A DNA stretch of 40,067 nt from JADHLJ01 sp038118725 (GTDB lineage Bacteria > Pseudomonadota > Alphaproteobacteria > Thalassobaculales > Thalassobaculaceae): contig JAYOIK010000048.1 in the NCBI GenBank assembly GCA_038118725.1, positions 1-40,067 on the forward strand. The letters are read 5' to 3'. Positions within the stretch are counted from its first letter, which is position 1. Each line of letters begins with the position of its first letter. Shown here one piece after another: positions 15,818 to 26,725 of this stretch. Both the position numbers and the translations under genes were made by a program. Below the pieces are notes generated by a model. The model saw nothing but the letters and a program-made list of their open reading frames with translations, made no database searches and was not told the DNA's origin.

Positions 15818-17136
15818 TGAGCGCGGACGCGCCGGAAGATCTGGAGACTCGGGCCAGGCAAGCCCTGCATGACGCCGATCCGGAGGCCGCCGCGCGGATC
15901 GAGCCGGTGCTCGCCGCCCTGCCCGCGATCTCTCCGGACCTGTCGGTTCTGCGGATCGACCTTGCGCGCCTGCGCCGCTCTCGGGCCGAGGTTCGCGATC
16001 TTACCCATCAAGCCCTCGGCGATTGGTTCGACGCCACGCCCATCCGCGCGCCGCGTGGCGGCGTTGGACAAATGAAGGGTCCAGCCCAGATTGACTACCT
16101 CGAGGCGCGGGCAAGCTTGATCCTCCCCCTGGCGCGGCAGGTCCTGCAAGACCCGAGCTCCTTCGATCAATCGGCGCGGCCATCCTTTCACGGCCTCGCG
16201 AGATGTTGTTTCCTGCCGCGGGTGGACTGGTCCCCAGTCACGCCCGCGGGCCTCGTCCTCGCGCGGGGCATGGCGGCGGACGCGCGGGAAATGGCGCGGG
16301 TCCTCGGCGGCGACCCGACCACCGGCAATGAAGGCCTGAGCCTGGACGATCCGGTCAAGGTTCACGAGGACCAGCGGGTCATCGTTATCGGCGGCTCGGA
16401 TAACTGGTATCATTTCGTGTTGGACTATCTGCCCCGGCTTCTAGCCGTCATCGAACGTGGCCTTCCGGAACTCGGCTGGAAAGTCGGCCTCGCCAGGGGC
16501 ACGCTTGATCTGTTCGCCCCGGTGGTGAATACCCTCGGCTTGTCGCGAGAAGCCCTGCTCTGGTTGTACGACGAAACCGGACACTTCTTTCCGCGGGCGA
16601 TCTGCATTTCGAATTTCAATTTGGAGGCCCGCCCTCACCCCCATGCGTTGGCGTTGTTGCGTGACTTTTTCCAACCCAAGCTAGGCGGGCACGCGACCGG
16701 CCCCGCGCGCCTTTACGTCAGCCGCGCCGGTATCCATCGGCGGCGCCTTTCCAACGAGGCCGCCCTTCTCGATGGTTTGACGGCGCGCGGCTTCCAAGTG
16801 GTTCACCCGGAAAACCTCGGCCTTTTAGAGCAAATCGCCCTGTTCCAAGACGCGCGCCTCGTCGTCGGAGTCCACGGTTCGGCGCTTACCAATATCGTCT
16901 GGTGCCGCGATCTGGCGGGTCTGCTAGAGCTTGCTTCGTATCCGTCGGGCATCTCGTGGCGCAACACCGACCCGCATTTCAGCGTGCTCTCCAGACTTCT
17001 CGGCGCCCGCTACCAACGCCTGCGGGCCACCGCCGAAGAGACCGTCACTCCCGGTGATCATATGAGCGACTTTTCCCTCGATCCCCAGACGGTTCTCGAC
17101 GCCCTGGATCAATTGATCGCCGAAACCGGCGCCTAG
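15817..17136 (+). CDS. Glycosyltransferase family 61 protein
   Basis: 439-residue protein with a GT61/DUF563 domain (PF04577) in its C-terminal two thirds. Recognisable stretches are IGGSDNWYHFVLDYLPRLL (about 186-205), RLYVSRAGIHRRRLSNEAAL (about 303-322) and LEQIALFQDARLVVGVHGSALTNIVWC (about 344-370), the last being the nucleotide-sugar-binding signature of this family. The first 150 residues are less conserved. ATG 15817 overlaps the methyltransferase stop; TTG 15796 is an unlikely upstream alternative. GT61 enzymes add pentoses, GlcNAc or other sugars to glycans; the donor here is unknown. A hairpin-repeat pair follows the gene. Confidence 0.87.
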   Translation: MSADAPEDLETRARQALHDADPEAAARIEPVLAALPAISPDLSVLRIDLARLRRSRAEVRDLTHQALGDWFDATPIRAPRGGVGQMKGPAQIDYLEARASLILPLARQVLQDPSSFDQSARPSFHGLARCCFLPRVDWSPVTPAGLVLARGMAADAREMARVLGGDPTTGNEGLSLDDPVKVHEDQRVIVIGGSDNWYHFVLDYLPRLLAVIERGLPELGWKVGLARGTLDLFAPVVNTLGLSREALLWLYDETGHFFPRAICISNFNLEARPHPHALALLRDFFQPKLGGHATGPARLYVSRAGIHRRRLSNEAALLDGLTARGFQVVHPENLGLLEQIALFQDARLVVGVHGSALTNIVWCRDLAGLLELASYPSGISWRNTDPHFSVLSRLLGARYQRLRATAEETVTPGDHMSDFSLDPQTVLDALDQLIAETGA

Positions 17137-17179
17137 TACCGTGTCGCGGTGTTAACGCCTCTCGCCATGACGCTCCTTT

Positions 17180-17204
17180 ACCGTCGCCCTGGCGAAGGCC
17201 AGGG
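17180..17204 (-). repeat. Dispersed hairpin repeat, copy 2
   Basis: On the minus strand a seven-base stem CCCTGGC / GCCAGGG with a four-base loop (stem arms 17198-17204 and 17187-17193) is followed by CGACGGTAA. This is the stem and tail of copy 1 at 16-41. It faces copy 3 in inverted orientation, about 80 bases apart, like a REP/BIME pair. Confidence 0.65.
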
Positions 17205-17284
17205 CTTGTGCCGTGAGCGCCGACCAAGCGGGAAATCTTCGGGCCGATCGATCCGCCGTTGCTCGTCAACGCAGGCGGAAAGAG

Positions 17285-17309
17285 CCCTGACCTCAGTCAG
17301 GGCGACGGC
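17285..17309 (+). repeat. Dispersed hairpin repeat, copy 3
   Basis: A seven-base stem CCCTGAC / GTCAGGG (17285-17291 and 17296-17302) with loop CTCA is followed by CGACGGC. Compared with copy 2, a G-C pair in the stem is replaced by A-T on both sides, so pairing is conserved while sequence changes. The pair sits between the convergent GT61 and GT17 genes and may also serve as transcription stops. Confidence 0.65.
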
Positions 17310-17344
17310 ACGCTTGACGGCCCCTAATGACACACAAGTTCTGG

Positions 17345-18259
17345 TTAACGCGGTTTGGCCTCCCCCCCTGTGACCCGCCGCATGACCAGGGTGTCACGCT
17401 CCAGGCTTAGCGCCCTATCGATCACGACTTTCGGCTCGGACACCAGGAGGTGGCGAAACCGGTCCAGATCCGTGACGAGTTCGGCAGGGAAATAGTCGTT
17501 CACCTCGACCACGACCCACTCGAAGCCGGGTCGCCCGAAAAGGTCCAGCCCCTGGGCGAGAATCCCCTCGACGCCGTGGTCCTCCAAATTCTTGGAAACG
17601 GCATATTCCTGGTGCGTGAAGCTCTTGAGTTTCAGGCGTACATGGTCGTCGTCGCCGAGATATGAAAAGTGCCAACCCGCGTGCTGAAGCACCGCCTCGC
17701 CCGGCTCGAGGTTTCCCTGCCAGGACCGCTTCTGCAGCACCGTGCGGGCATCGCGCAAGCCCTGTGGGCCGAAACTGCGAAAGACATCTCCGCGCGCCGC
17801 CACCGCCCAGACATAGACCGGATCGGCGCCGCGCATTTGAAGATAGTTGAACCGGAGATAGAACAGGGGCATGCGAAATCCGGCCAGCCGGATCGCCGGG
17901 TCGGCCAGAACCGCCTCAATGCTCTCGCGGCGAGGAAGCTCGTCGATATCGGATATGAGAACAAGGTCGTCATCGGCGATGGCGGGCAGCCCCTTGGCGA
18001 TGGCGTTGCGTTGCGCGCTCTCTCGTGGCCAGGGATCGTCGCCGGGAGGTAGGCGCAGTATGAGAATATGTTGGATTCGGTCACGCCACCGCGCGAACCG
18101 AGCCTCGTTCTCTTGAAAATGCATAGGCTTGGCGAGCCCGGTATGAGATTCGCCCGCCTCGACCAAGACAAAACGGTCGACAATCCCGTCCAGGATCTTC
18201 AGACGCAGTTCCAGCAGATCCAGCTCGTTGTTGAACATGAAACAGTCGTAAACCGCCAT
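17345..18259 (-). CDS. Glycosyltransferase family 17-like protein
   Basis: About 304 residues, matching the Glyco_transf_17 family (PF04724). The N terminus MAVYDCFMFNNELDLLELRL followed by DRFVLVEAGESHTGLAKP is diagnostic. A DXD-type motif is seen in LVLISDIDELPRRESI, and the C-terminal part has HAGWHFSYLGDDDHVRLKLKSFTHQEY, also family-typical. Eukaryotic members transfer bisecting GlcNAc to mannose; bacterial members occur in surface-polysaccharide loci with unknown acceptors. I choose ATG 18259 because the conserved core begins there; GTG 18286 would add nine residues. It is transcribed towards the repeat pair and divergently from coxS. Confidence 0.85.
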   Translation of the reverse strand: MAVYDCFMFNNELDLLELRLKILDGIVDRFVLVEAGESHTGLAKPMHFQENEARFARWRDRIQHILILRLPPGDDPWPRESAQRNAIAKGLPAIADDDLVLISDIDELPRRESIEAVLADPAIRLAGFRMPLFYLRFNYLQMRGADPVYVWAVAARGDVFRSFGPQGLRDARTVLQKRSWQGNLEPGEAVLQHAGWHFSYLGDDDHVRLKLKSFTHQEYAVSKNLEDHGVEGILAQGLDLFGRPGFEWVVVEVNDYFPAELVTDLDRFRHLLVSEPKVVIDRALSLERDTLVMRRVTGGEAKPR

Positions 18260-18491
18260 GGCCGGGCCAATCCGGAAATCATACACGCGACATCCCGCGT
18301 CATGCGCGGCGCTCGGTCGAGAACCATGTCATGCCATGGACGAGCTCGCCAAGCTATCCCTTGACCTGCGCCTCCCGGACCCCGAAACTAACTCCAGACG
18401 GAGGGTGTGGAGCCCGCGACAGCGCGCGCCACATCTCCCGAAAGGGGCCCTCCCAAGAGGCACCAATTGGAGACACAGGGGAGAAAACGCG

Positions 18492-18959
18492 ATGCCCACC
18501 GTATCGATGACGGTGAACGGGAAGTCCGTGTCCGGCGAGGTCGAGGCTCGGACGCTTCTTGTTCAGTTTCTGCGCGAGAATTTGCGCCTGACCGGCACCC
18601 ATGTCGGTTGCGATACCAGTCAGTGCGGCGCCTGTGTCGTGCATGTCGACGGCGAGTCCGCCAAGAGCTGCACCATGCTGGCTCTCCAGGCCGATGGCGC
18701 CGAGGTGACCACGATCGAAGGTTTGGCCGACGGCGAGACCCTGCACCCGATGCAGGAGGCTTTCCGGAACAATCATGGTCTGCAGTGCGGTTTCTGCACG
18801 CCGGGCATGGTGATGAGCGCCATTGATCTGGTGAAAAAGAATCCCAACGCTTCCGAGACCGAAATCCGCGAATGGCTGGAAGGCAATATCTGTCGCTGCA
18901 CCGGCTACCACAACATCGTGAAATCGATCCAGGAAGCCGCTGGAAACATGGGAGGCTGA
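18492..18959 (+). CDS. coxS: CO dehydrogenase-like small subunit, two [2Fe-2S] clusters
   Basis: 155-residue iron-sulfur subunit of a molybdenum hydroxylase. The ferredoxin-type cluster is bound by Cys40, Cys45, Cys48 and Cys60 (GCDTSQCGAC). The second cluster is bound by Cys99, Cys102, Cys134 and Cys136 (CGFCTPGM, CRCTGYHN). It passes electrons from the molybdenum site on CoxL to FAD on CoxM. ATG 18492 has GGGGAG ten bases upstream and matches the family length; the open frame back to 18258 is not coding. A TTGACC hexamer at 18361 might be part of a promoter in the 232-base upstream space. coxL starts one base after the stop. Confidence 0.95.
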   Translation: MPTVSMTVNGKSVSGEVEARTLLVQFLRENLRLTGTHVGCDTSQCGACVVHVDGESAKSCTMLALQADGAEVTTIEGLADGETLHPMQEAFRNNHGLQCGFCTPGMVMSAIDLVKKNPNASETEIREWLEGNICRCTGYHNIVKSIQEAAGNMGG

Positions 18960-18960
18960 C

Positions 18961-21327
<2,367 letters not shown>

Positions 21328-21368
21328 TCGCGGAACCGAGAACAGCGTTATCAAAGGGAAATCGAACC

Positions 21369-22163
21369 ATGCATGATTTCAACTATCAAAAGGCCGGTAG
21401 CGTGGCCGACGCGGTCTCCGCGCTCAAGGCGGCGGAAGACGGCAAGGTAATGGCGGGCGGAATGACCCTCCTGCCGACCATGAAGCAACGTCTCGCGGCG
21501 CCTTCCGATGTCATCGACCTCGGCGGAATCTCCGGCATTGACGGGATTGACGGGTCTGGTGGCGTGACCATCGGCGCCATGGCGACCCATGCCTCTGTCG
21601 CCGGCTCGGCGGCGGTCAAGGGCGCGATCGGAGCTCTGGCGGATCTCGCCGAGGGGATTGGCGATCCACAGGTCCGCAATCGCGGCACCATCGGCGGCTC
21701 GATCGCCAATAACGACCCGGCGGCGGACTATCCGGCGGCCTGTCTGGCGCTCGGCGCTACGATCAAGACCGACCGGCGCGAGATTTCGGCGGATGATTTC
21801 TTCAAGGGCCTCTTCGAGACCGCGCTTGAGGAAGACGAGATCATCACCTCGGTCAGCTTTCCCCAGCCGGAGAAGGCCGCCTATGTGAAGTTCCCGAACC
21901 CGGCCTCGCGCTACGCCCTCGTCGGGGTGTTCGTCGCCAAGACCGCGGGCGGTGTCCGGGTCGCGGTCACCGGCGCGGGCGATGACGGCGTGTTCCGCGC
22001 CACGGCCTTGGAACAAGCTCTGTCAGGCAACTTCTCCGCCTCGGCGCTGGACGGCGTGTCGGTATCGGATGACGGACTGATGAGCGATATTCACGCCAGC
22101 GCGGAATATCGAGCGCATCTGATTACCGTCATGGCCAAGCGCGCGGTCGCGGCCGCGGGCTAA
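21369..22163 (+). CDS. coxM: CO dehydrogenase-like medium subunit, FAD-binding
   Basis: 264-residue FAD subunit of the FAD_binding_5 / CO_deh_flav_C architecture. The two flavin motifs are AGGMTLLPTMKQRL (about 29-42) and TIGGSIANNDPAADYPA (about 107-123). The C-terminal domain runs from about residue 165 to the end. The length is slightly under the usual 280-290 residues but no motif is missing. It receives electrons from the CoxS clusters and delivers them to the respiratory chain or another acceptor. ATG 21369 fits the family N terminus MHDFNY; the longer frame from 21297 overlaps coxL. A strong terminator follows. Confidence 0.94.
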   Translation: MHDFNYQKAGSVADAVSALKAAEDGKVMAGGMTLLPTMKQRLAAPSDVIDLGGISGIDGIDGSGGVTIGAMATHASVAGSAAVKGAIGALADLAEGIGDPQVRNRGTIGGSIANNDPAADYPAACLALGATIKTDRREISADDFFKGLFETALEEDEIITSVSFPQPEKAAYVKFPNPASRYALVGVFVAKTAGGVRVAVTGAGDDGVFRATALEQALSGNFSASALDGVSVSDDGLMSDIHASAEYRAHLITVMAKRAVAAAG

Positions 22164-22193
22164 ACCACGATCATGCCCCTCACCGGGCAAGAG

Positions 22194-22224
22194 AAAGGCC
22201 GGCTCCAATAGAGCCGGCCTTTTT
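22194..22224. terminator. Bidirectional rho-independent terminator after coxM
   Basis: A perfect twelve-base stem AAAGGCCGGCTC / GAGCCGGCCTTT (22194-22205 and 22211-22222) with loop CAATA runs into TTTTTC on the plus strand, and into CTTTCTCTTG on the minus strand. It lies 31 bases after the coxM stop and 29 bases from the end of the convergent response-regulator gene, so it can stop transcription of both. Confidence 0.9.
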
Positions 22225-22252
22225 CGTTGGCCTCCATTAAACTCAGGCGACG

Positions 22253-23227
22253 CTAATCCGCCGCCGCGAGTTGAGCCTGGCGGCGCTGTTCATAGGCTCT
22301 GATCGCAAGGTTAACGTCCGTGCGCGTCGCCGTGACCGTTTCCTCGGTGAAGATCTTGGAAAGCAGCTTGTCGACCTCGCGCCGCGCCGCGACCAGACCG
22401 GTCTGCATCGGCGCGGTCTTGATCATTTCCGCGACGACCCGCGTCAGTTCCGAGACATGCACCCCCAGTTCCGGCTGTCCTGTGGCCCGAACAAGTTCCA
22501 TCGTGCTTTTAGCCTGCGCGCGCAACTGGCCAAGATAGCCGGTCGCGGAGGCAGCCGCGTTGTCGCGATTGACGGCAATGTCCGCGAGCCCTTGGAGAAA
22601 AGCCAACTGGAAGACCGAGCGGCGCAGTTTCTCGGCGGCGATTTCCCTGGCGGAATGATCGATCCGCCACTTGAGATCCGCTTCATCGACAAAGCGTCCC
22701 CGCTCTTTTTCCGCCAGACTGTTCGGCGGAAAGAACGCCGGGATCGTCGACACCCGGTTCGGGTCCCGTCGGCGCTCCGGGCCGGTATAGTCCGCGGTCA
22801 CGATGAAGGGTTTGCGGCGCTCGACAATCGTCTGAATGCGCTCCGACAGGCGGCCGGGCGAAATTGGATTGACCAGGATATCGTCGACGCCCGCGTCGAT
22901 CGCGCTGCGCACGGTTGTCCAATCCTTGTTCCAGGTCGTCACGATCACCGCCGTGAAGGGATTGCGTCCGATATCACCATTCCGCAGGCGACGCACGAGA
23001 TTGAGCAAGGCGCCATCCTGGATATCCGCGTCACCGATGATCAGATCAAAGCCCGGACCATGCAACGCCGCCTCAAGCGCCTCAACATCCCGCATCAGCT
23101 TCACATCACCATAGCCGAGGACACGAAATCCCCCGCAGAGCGTCGTGGCCACCGATACATTTTTGTCAACGAGGAAGACCGATACCGCCCCACGGTTGCG
23201 TTTCAACTCTTTTTCGTCCAGCCGCAC
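22253..23227 (-). CDS. Atypical response regulator receiver protein
   Basis: 324-residue protein with an N-terminal receiver domain (about residues 15-135) and a helical C-terminal part of unknown type. The acidic pocket (Asp21), probable acceptor Asp66 (DLIIGDADI) and Thr98 (VIVTTWN) are in place. The normally invariant Lys of the Lys-Pro pair is Asn120 (ILVNPISP), which would weaken normal phosphorylation switching. A GPERRRDPNR stretch at about 150-160, common in alphaproteobacterial regulators, precedes a long alpha-helical region without a recognisable DNA-binding motif. GTG 23227 has a GAGG site and sits just after a GATCCG/CGGATC hairpin (23242-23258). It is convergent with coxM and divergent from the coxD-like gene. 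Confidence 0.8.
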   Translation of the reverse strand: MRLDEKELKRNRGAVSVFLVDKNVSVATTLCGGFRVLGYGDVKLMRDVEALEAALHGPGFDLIIGDADIQDGALLNLVRRLRNGDIGRNPFTAVIVTTWNKDWTTVRSAIDAGVDDILVNPISPGRLSERIQTIVERRKPFIVTADYTGPERRRDPNRVSTIPAFFPPNSLAEKERGRFVDEADLKWRIDHSAREIAAEKLRRSVFQLAFLQGLADIAVNRDNAAASATGYLGQLRAQAKSTMELVRATGQPELGVHVSELTRVVAEMIKTAPMQTGLVAARREVDKLLSKIFTEETVTATRTDVNLAIRAYEQRRQAQLAAAD

Positions 23228-23438
23228 CTCTAACCTCTAGCGATCCGTTTCTCGGATCACCGTTACGAGCATTAGACCTGTAAAAGGTTAACGATGTTGA
23301 AACGCCGCATCACGGATTGGTGACCTTCGGTTCGACAGAGGCCAGCGGCGCTCGATCGCCGTGCAATTTTCGTTTCACGGGCGTCGCCGGCGCGTGGTAT
23401 CCCATCCACTCGCGTTGTGAACCTTCCCGGACCTGATC

Positions 23439-24359
23439 ATGCCCGCGCCGCCCGCCACGGTCGATGACACTCTCCGCCTGCTCGGCGCCGGTAACTATGT
23501 CGCCGATCAATCGCTGGCGACCGCGCTGCATCTGGCGTTGACCTTGCGGCGCCCCCTATTTCTAGAGGGCGAGGCGGGGGTCGGGAAAACCGAGATCGCC
23601 AAGGTTCTCGCGGAAACCTTGGAGCGTCCACTGATCCGCCTCCAGTGCTATGAGGGGCTCGACGTTTCCTCGGCGGTTTATGAGTGGAACTACTCCCGCC
23701 AAATGCTGGAAATCCGGCTCGCCGAGGCGGCGGGCGCCGCCGATCGCTCAAAGCTGGCGGCGGATCTTTTCTCAAGCGATTTCCTGATAGAGCGCCCGCT
23801 TCTCCAGGCCCTGCGCTCCGCCGACGCGGGTGCCCCGGTTCTTCTGATTGACGAGCTTGACCGCACGGACGAGCCGTTCGAGGCCTATCTGCTGGAAGTG
23901 CTCTCCGACTATCAGGTAACCATCCCCGAGATCGGCTCGATCAAAGCCGAGACACCGCCAATCGTCATCATCACCTCGAACCGAACACGCGAGATCCACG
24001 ACGCGCTGAAACGCCGGTGCTTCTATTATTGGGTGGATTACCCGAGCGCGGAACGCGAAATGGAAATCCTTCGCATCAAGGCCCCAAGCGCGCCCGAAAA
24101 TCTGGGCCGCCAGGTTGTTGCCTTCGTTCACAAACTCCGCCAGATGGATTTGTTCAAGCAGCCTGGCGTCGCCGAAACGATCGATTGGACCCACGCGTTG
24201 ATTCAGCTCAATCACCTGGCGCTGGACCCGACGGCGGTCGACAACACACTCGGCGTGTTGCTGAAGTATCAGGATGACATCGCCAAGATCCAAGGCAGCG
24301 AAGCCAACCGACTTCTAACCGAGGTTCGCGCGGAACTCTCGATGGCGGCGGGAGCTTGA
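23439..24359 (+). CDS. coxD: MoxR/CoxD-type AAA+ ATPase
   Basis: 306-residue MoxR-family AAA+ ATPase. Walker A is GEAGVGKT (44-51), Walker B VLLIDELDR (134-142), and sensor-1 follows as IIITSNRTREIHDALKRRC. The YEGLDVSSAVYEWNYSRQML stretch is typical of CoxD. In Oligotropha CoxD is an ATPase needed to mature the metal centre of CO dehydrogenase, acting with CoxE. The placement directly before coxE supports the same role. ATG 23439 gives a plausible N terminus. It is separated from coxSLM by the response-regulator gene on the opposite strand and so has its own promoter, probably in 23260-23430. Confidence 0.93.
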   Translation: MPAPPATVDDTLRLLGAGNYVADQSLATALHLALTLRRPLFLEGEAGVGKTEIAKVLAETLERPLIRLQCYEGLDVSSAVYEWNYSRQMLEIRLAEAAGAADRSKLAADLFSSDFLIERPLLQALRSADAGAPVLLIDELDRTDEPFEAYLLEVLSDYQVTIPEIGSIKAETPPIVIITSNRTREIHDALKRRCFYYWVDYPSAEREMEILRIKAPSAPENLGRQVVAFVHKLRQMDLFKQPGVAETIDWTHALIQLNHLALDPTAVDNTLGVLLKYQDDIAKIQGSEANRLLTEVRAELSMAAGA

Positions 24360-24372
24360 ACGGGGCACCCGC

Positions 24373-25662
24373 ATGAACGACGCCGCCCCCAGCCTCCCGG
24401 ATGACGCCGATGGCGGCAAGCTCGCCGACAACATCGTCTATTTCGGGCGTGTCCTGCGGCGCGCCGGCCTACCGGTCGGACCCGGCACCGTGCTGGAAGC
24501 GGTCCGGGCCGTCGAAGCCGTCGGGATCACCGACCGCGAAGTCTTCTACTGGGCCCTGCATGCGGTTTTCGTGAACCGCCGGGACCAACGCGAGGTCTTC
24601 GATCAGGCTTTCCATATTTTCTGGAAGAACCCTCGGCTCCTGGAACGCATGATGCAGATGGTTCTGCCGACATTCAGGACCGGTGAGGCGCCCGAGAAGG
24701 AGAACCAGCTCAACCGGCGGGTCGCCGATGCCTTGACCCAGGACGCGGGAGGCGACGACGGAGAAGCCGGCGAGGACGGAGAACAGGAAATCCAGTTCGA
24801 CGCCGCCATGACCTATTCCGGCGCCGAGGTTCTGCAAGTCATGGACTTCGAGAAGATGAGCGCCGAGGAAATCGCCGAGGCGCGGGCCGCGATCTCTCGC
24901 CTGCGCTTGCCGATCATGGACGTTCCAACCCGGCGGTTCGGCCCCAGCGCACGCGGCGCGAAAGTCGATTTGCGGGCCAGTCTTCGAGCATCGCTACGGG
25001 GTGGCGGCGACACAATTCCGATCAAGCTCAAGAAACCCCGCCGACGGCCACCGCCCCTCGTCACCCTCTGCGACATCTCCGGTTCCATGAGCCGCTATTC
25101 GCGCATGCTGTTGCATTTCATGCACACGATGACCAATGATCGCTCGCGGGTACACACGTTTCTTTTCGGCACCAGGCTGACCAATGTCACGCGCTATCTG
25201 CGACACAGGGATGTCGACGAGGCCTTGGACATGGCCAGCGGCGCGGTAGAGGACTGGTCGGGCGGCACGCGTATCGGCCAATGCCTGCACACCTTCAACC
25301 GGGACTGGTCGCGGCGGGTTCTTGGTCAAGGGGCGATCGTGCTATTGATCTCCGACGGTCTTGACCGCGATGCCGGAGAAGGTCTCGCCGAGGAGGTAAA
25401 ACGCCTGCAAGGGTCGTGCAGGCGTCTGATTTGGTTAAATCCCCTGTTGCGTTTTGACGGTTTCGCTCCCAAATCATTGGGAGTTCGCGCTATCCTTCCC
25501 TTTGTCGACGAGTTTCGATCGGTTCATTCCTTGAACAGTTTGCGGGAGCTGGCCGATATCCTCGGCCCCCGGGAATCAACCGAAACCAACCCGATGGCCG
25601 CCTGGAAGGCTAAGTTGCGGGACGTTGAGACAGCCGAGCGCGCTAATGGAGAAAGCTCATGA
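24373..25662 (+). CDS. coxE: CoxE-like VWA domain protein
   Basis: 429-residue protein with an N-terminal helical part, an acidic low-complexity stretch (about 125-140, DGEAGEDGEQE) and a C-terminal von Willebrand A domain (PF05762). The metal-adhesion site is Asp234-x-Ser236-x-Ser238 (CDISGSMSRYSRM), with Thr in WSGGTRIGQCLH and the Asp of LLISDGLDR as further ligands. MoxR ATPase-VWA pairs act as metal-centre insertion chaperones; CoxE is the partner of CoxD. It begins 13 bases after coxD and overlaps the next gene by four bases. Confidence 0.93.
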   Translation: MNDAAPSLPDDADGGKLADNIVYFGRVLRRAGLPVGPGTVLEAVRAVEAVGITDREVFYWALHAVFVNRRDQREVFDQAFHIFWKNPRLLERMMQMVLPTFRTGEAPEKENQLNRRVADALTQDAGGDDGEAGEDGEQEIQFDAAMTYSGAEVLQVMDFEKMSAEEIAEARAAISRLRLPIMDVPTRRFGPSARGAKVDLRASLRASLRGGGDTIPIKLKKPRRRPPPLVTLCDISGSMSRYSRMLLHFMHTMTNDRSRVHTFLFGTRLTNVTRYLRHRDVDEALDMASGAVEDWSGGTRIGQCLHTFNRDWSRRVLGQGAIVLLISDGLDRDAGEGLAEEVKRLQGSCRRLIWLNPLLRFDGFAPKSLGVRAILPFVDEFRSVHSLNSLRELADILGPRESTETNPMAAWKAKLRDVETAERANGESS

Positions 25663-26000
25663 CGGAAACATTCGACGCCCTGGCCCGTGACGACGTGCTC
25701 GGCACCATAGCCTCGTGGCGCGCGCAAGGGCGCAAGACCGCGCTCGCCACCGTGGTCAGCACCTGGGGCAGCTCGCCCCGTCCGGTCGGCAGCCAGCTAG
25801 GCATTGATGGTGACGGGAACCTCGTTGGCTCCGTCTCCGGCGGCTGCATCGAGGGCGCGGTGGCCAAGGAGGCCCTGGACGCCATGCGGGACGGCGAACC
25901 GCGTCTGCTTGAATTCGGCGTCTCGAACGAACAAGCCTGGGAAGTAGGGTTGGCTTGCGGCGGCACGGTGCGTGTCCTTGTCGAGCGGGTGGAGGAGTAG
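25659..26000 (+). CDS. XdhC/CoxI family protein, N-terminal domain only
   Basis: 113-residue stand-alone XdhC_CoxI domain (PF02625). The family signatures are ATVVSTWGSSPRPVGSQLGI (about 29-48), GSVSGGCIEGAVAKEAL (about 58-74) and GLACGGTVRVLVERV near the end. XdhC proteins bind molybdenum cofactor, support its sulfuration and pass it to apo-hydroxylases. In full-length XdhC this domain is fused to a Rossmann domain; here that part is encoded by the next gene, five bases away. The start overlaps coxE as ATGA. Confidence 0.92.
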   Translation: MTETFDALARDDVLGTIASWRAQGRKTALATVVSTWGSSPRPVGSQLGIDGDGNLVGSVSGGCIEGAVAKEALDAMRDGEPRLLEFGVSNEQAWEVGLACGGTVRVLVERVEE

Positions 26001-26005
26001 GAATC

Positions 26006-26716
26006 ATGCGAGCCGAGGTACTCAACAAAATACTCGCGGCGCGCGAGGCGAAGACCGCTCTGGCCGTGATCACCAGAGTTGCCGACGGCGCGCAATGCAC
26101 CTTTGATGGCGGCAACCTGGACGGCGACCTGCCATTATCACCGGCGCAACTCGCCGAGGTGCGGGAGCGGATGCGTGACGACAAAAGCGGCGTCTTCGCC
26201 GATGGCGCGCTGTTCGTTCATGTCCACAATCCTCCGCTTCGCCTGATCATCGTCGGCGCCGTGCATATTGCTCAGGCGCTCGCTCCCATGGCTTCTATCA
26301 CCGGGTTCGACGTGACCGTGGTTGATCCGCGTGGCACTTTCGCGACCGAGGACCGCTTTCCCGGGATAACGCTCTGTGACGACTGGCCCGACGAGGCGCT
26401 GGAGGATCTGGCGCCGGATGCGCGAACCGCCGTCGTAACCCTGACCCATGACCCGAAACTCGACGATCCGGCACTCGAGGTCGCGCTGCGGAGCCCGGCT
26501 TTCTATATCGCTTCCCTGGGCGGCCGGAAGACCCATGGCGGCCGCCTGGAACGACTTCGCGCGCTTGGCTTCGACAACGAGACTCTGGCGCGAATCAACG
26601 GACCCGCGGGCCTGGATATCGGCGCGATCTCTCCGGCGGAAATCGCGGTATCGATCTTGGCCGAGTTGACGGCGATCCGGCACGATCGACAACCGGCCGC
26701 CCGGGCCGCGGCGTAG
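26006..26716 (+). CDS. XdhC Rossmann-domain protein
   Basis: 236-residue protein whose second half is the XdhC_C domain (PF13478). The dinucleotide-like fold starts with LRLIIVGAVHIAQALAPMA (about 78-96). Then come VVDPRGTFATEDRFPG, AVVTLTHDPKLDDPALEVALRSPAFYIASLGGRKTH and the GLDIGAISPAEIAVSILAEL end. These are all standard for XdhC/CoxI maturation factors of molybdenum hydroxylases. Its first 75 residues have an acidic linker and a part-XdhC beta region. ATG 26006 is used; the open frame from 25955 overlaps the preceding gene. It probably acts together with the 113-residue protein as a two-piece XdhC. Confidence 0.9.
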   Translation: MRAEVLNKILAAREAKTALAVITRVADGAQCTFDGGNLDGDLPLSPAQLAEVRERMRDDKSGVFADGALFVHVHNPPLRLIIVGAVHIAQALAPMASITGFDVTVVDPRGTFATEDRFPGITLCDDWPDEALEDLAPDARTAVVTLTHDPKLDDPALEVALRSPAFYIASLGGRKTHGGRLERLRALGFDNETLARINGPAGLDIGAISPAEIAVSILAELTAIRHDRQPAARAAA

Positions 26717-26725
26717 GACACGGCA

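Noticed and set aside
18361..18390. Sigma-70 promoter TTGACC / AAACTA before coxS
   Set aside because: The -10 match is too weak to list as a feature; mentioned only in the coxS entry.
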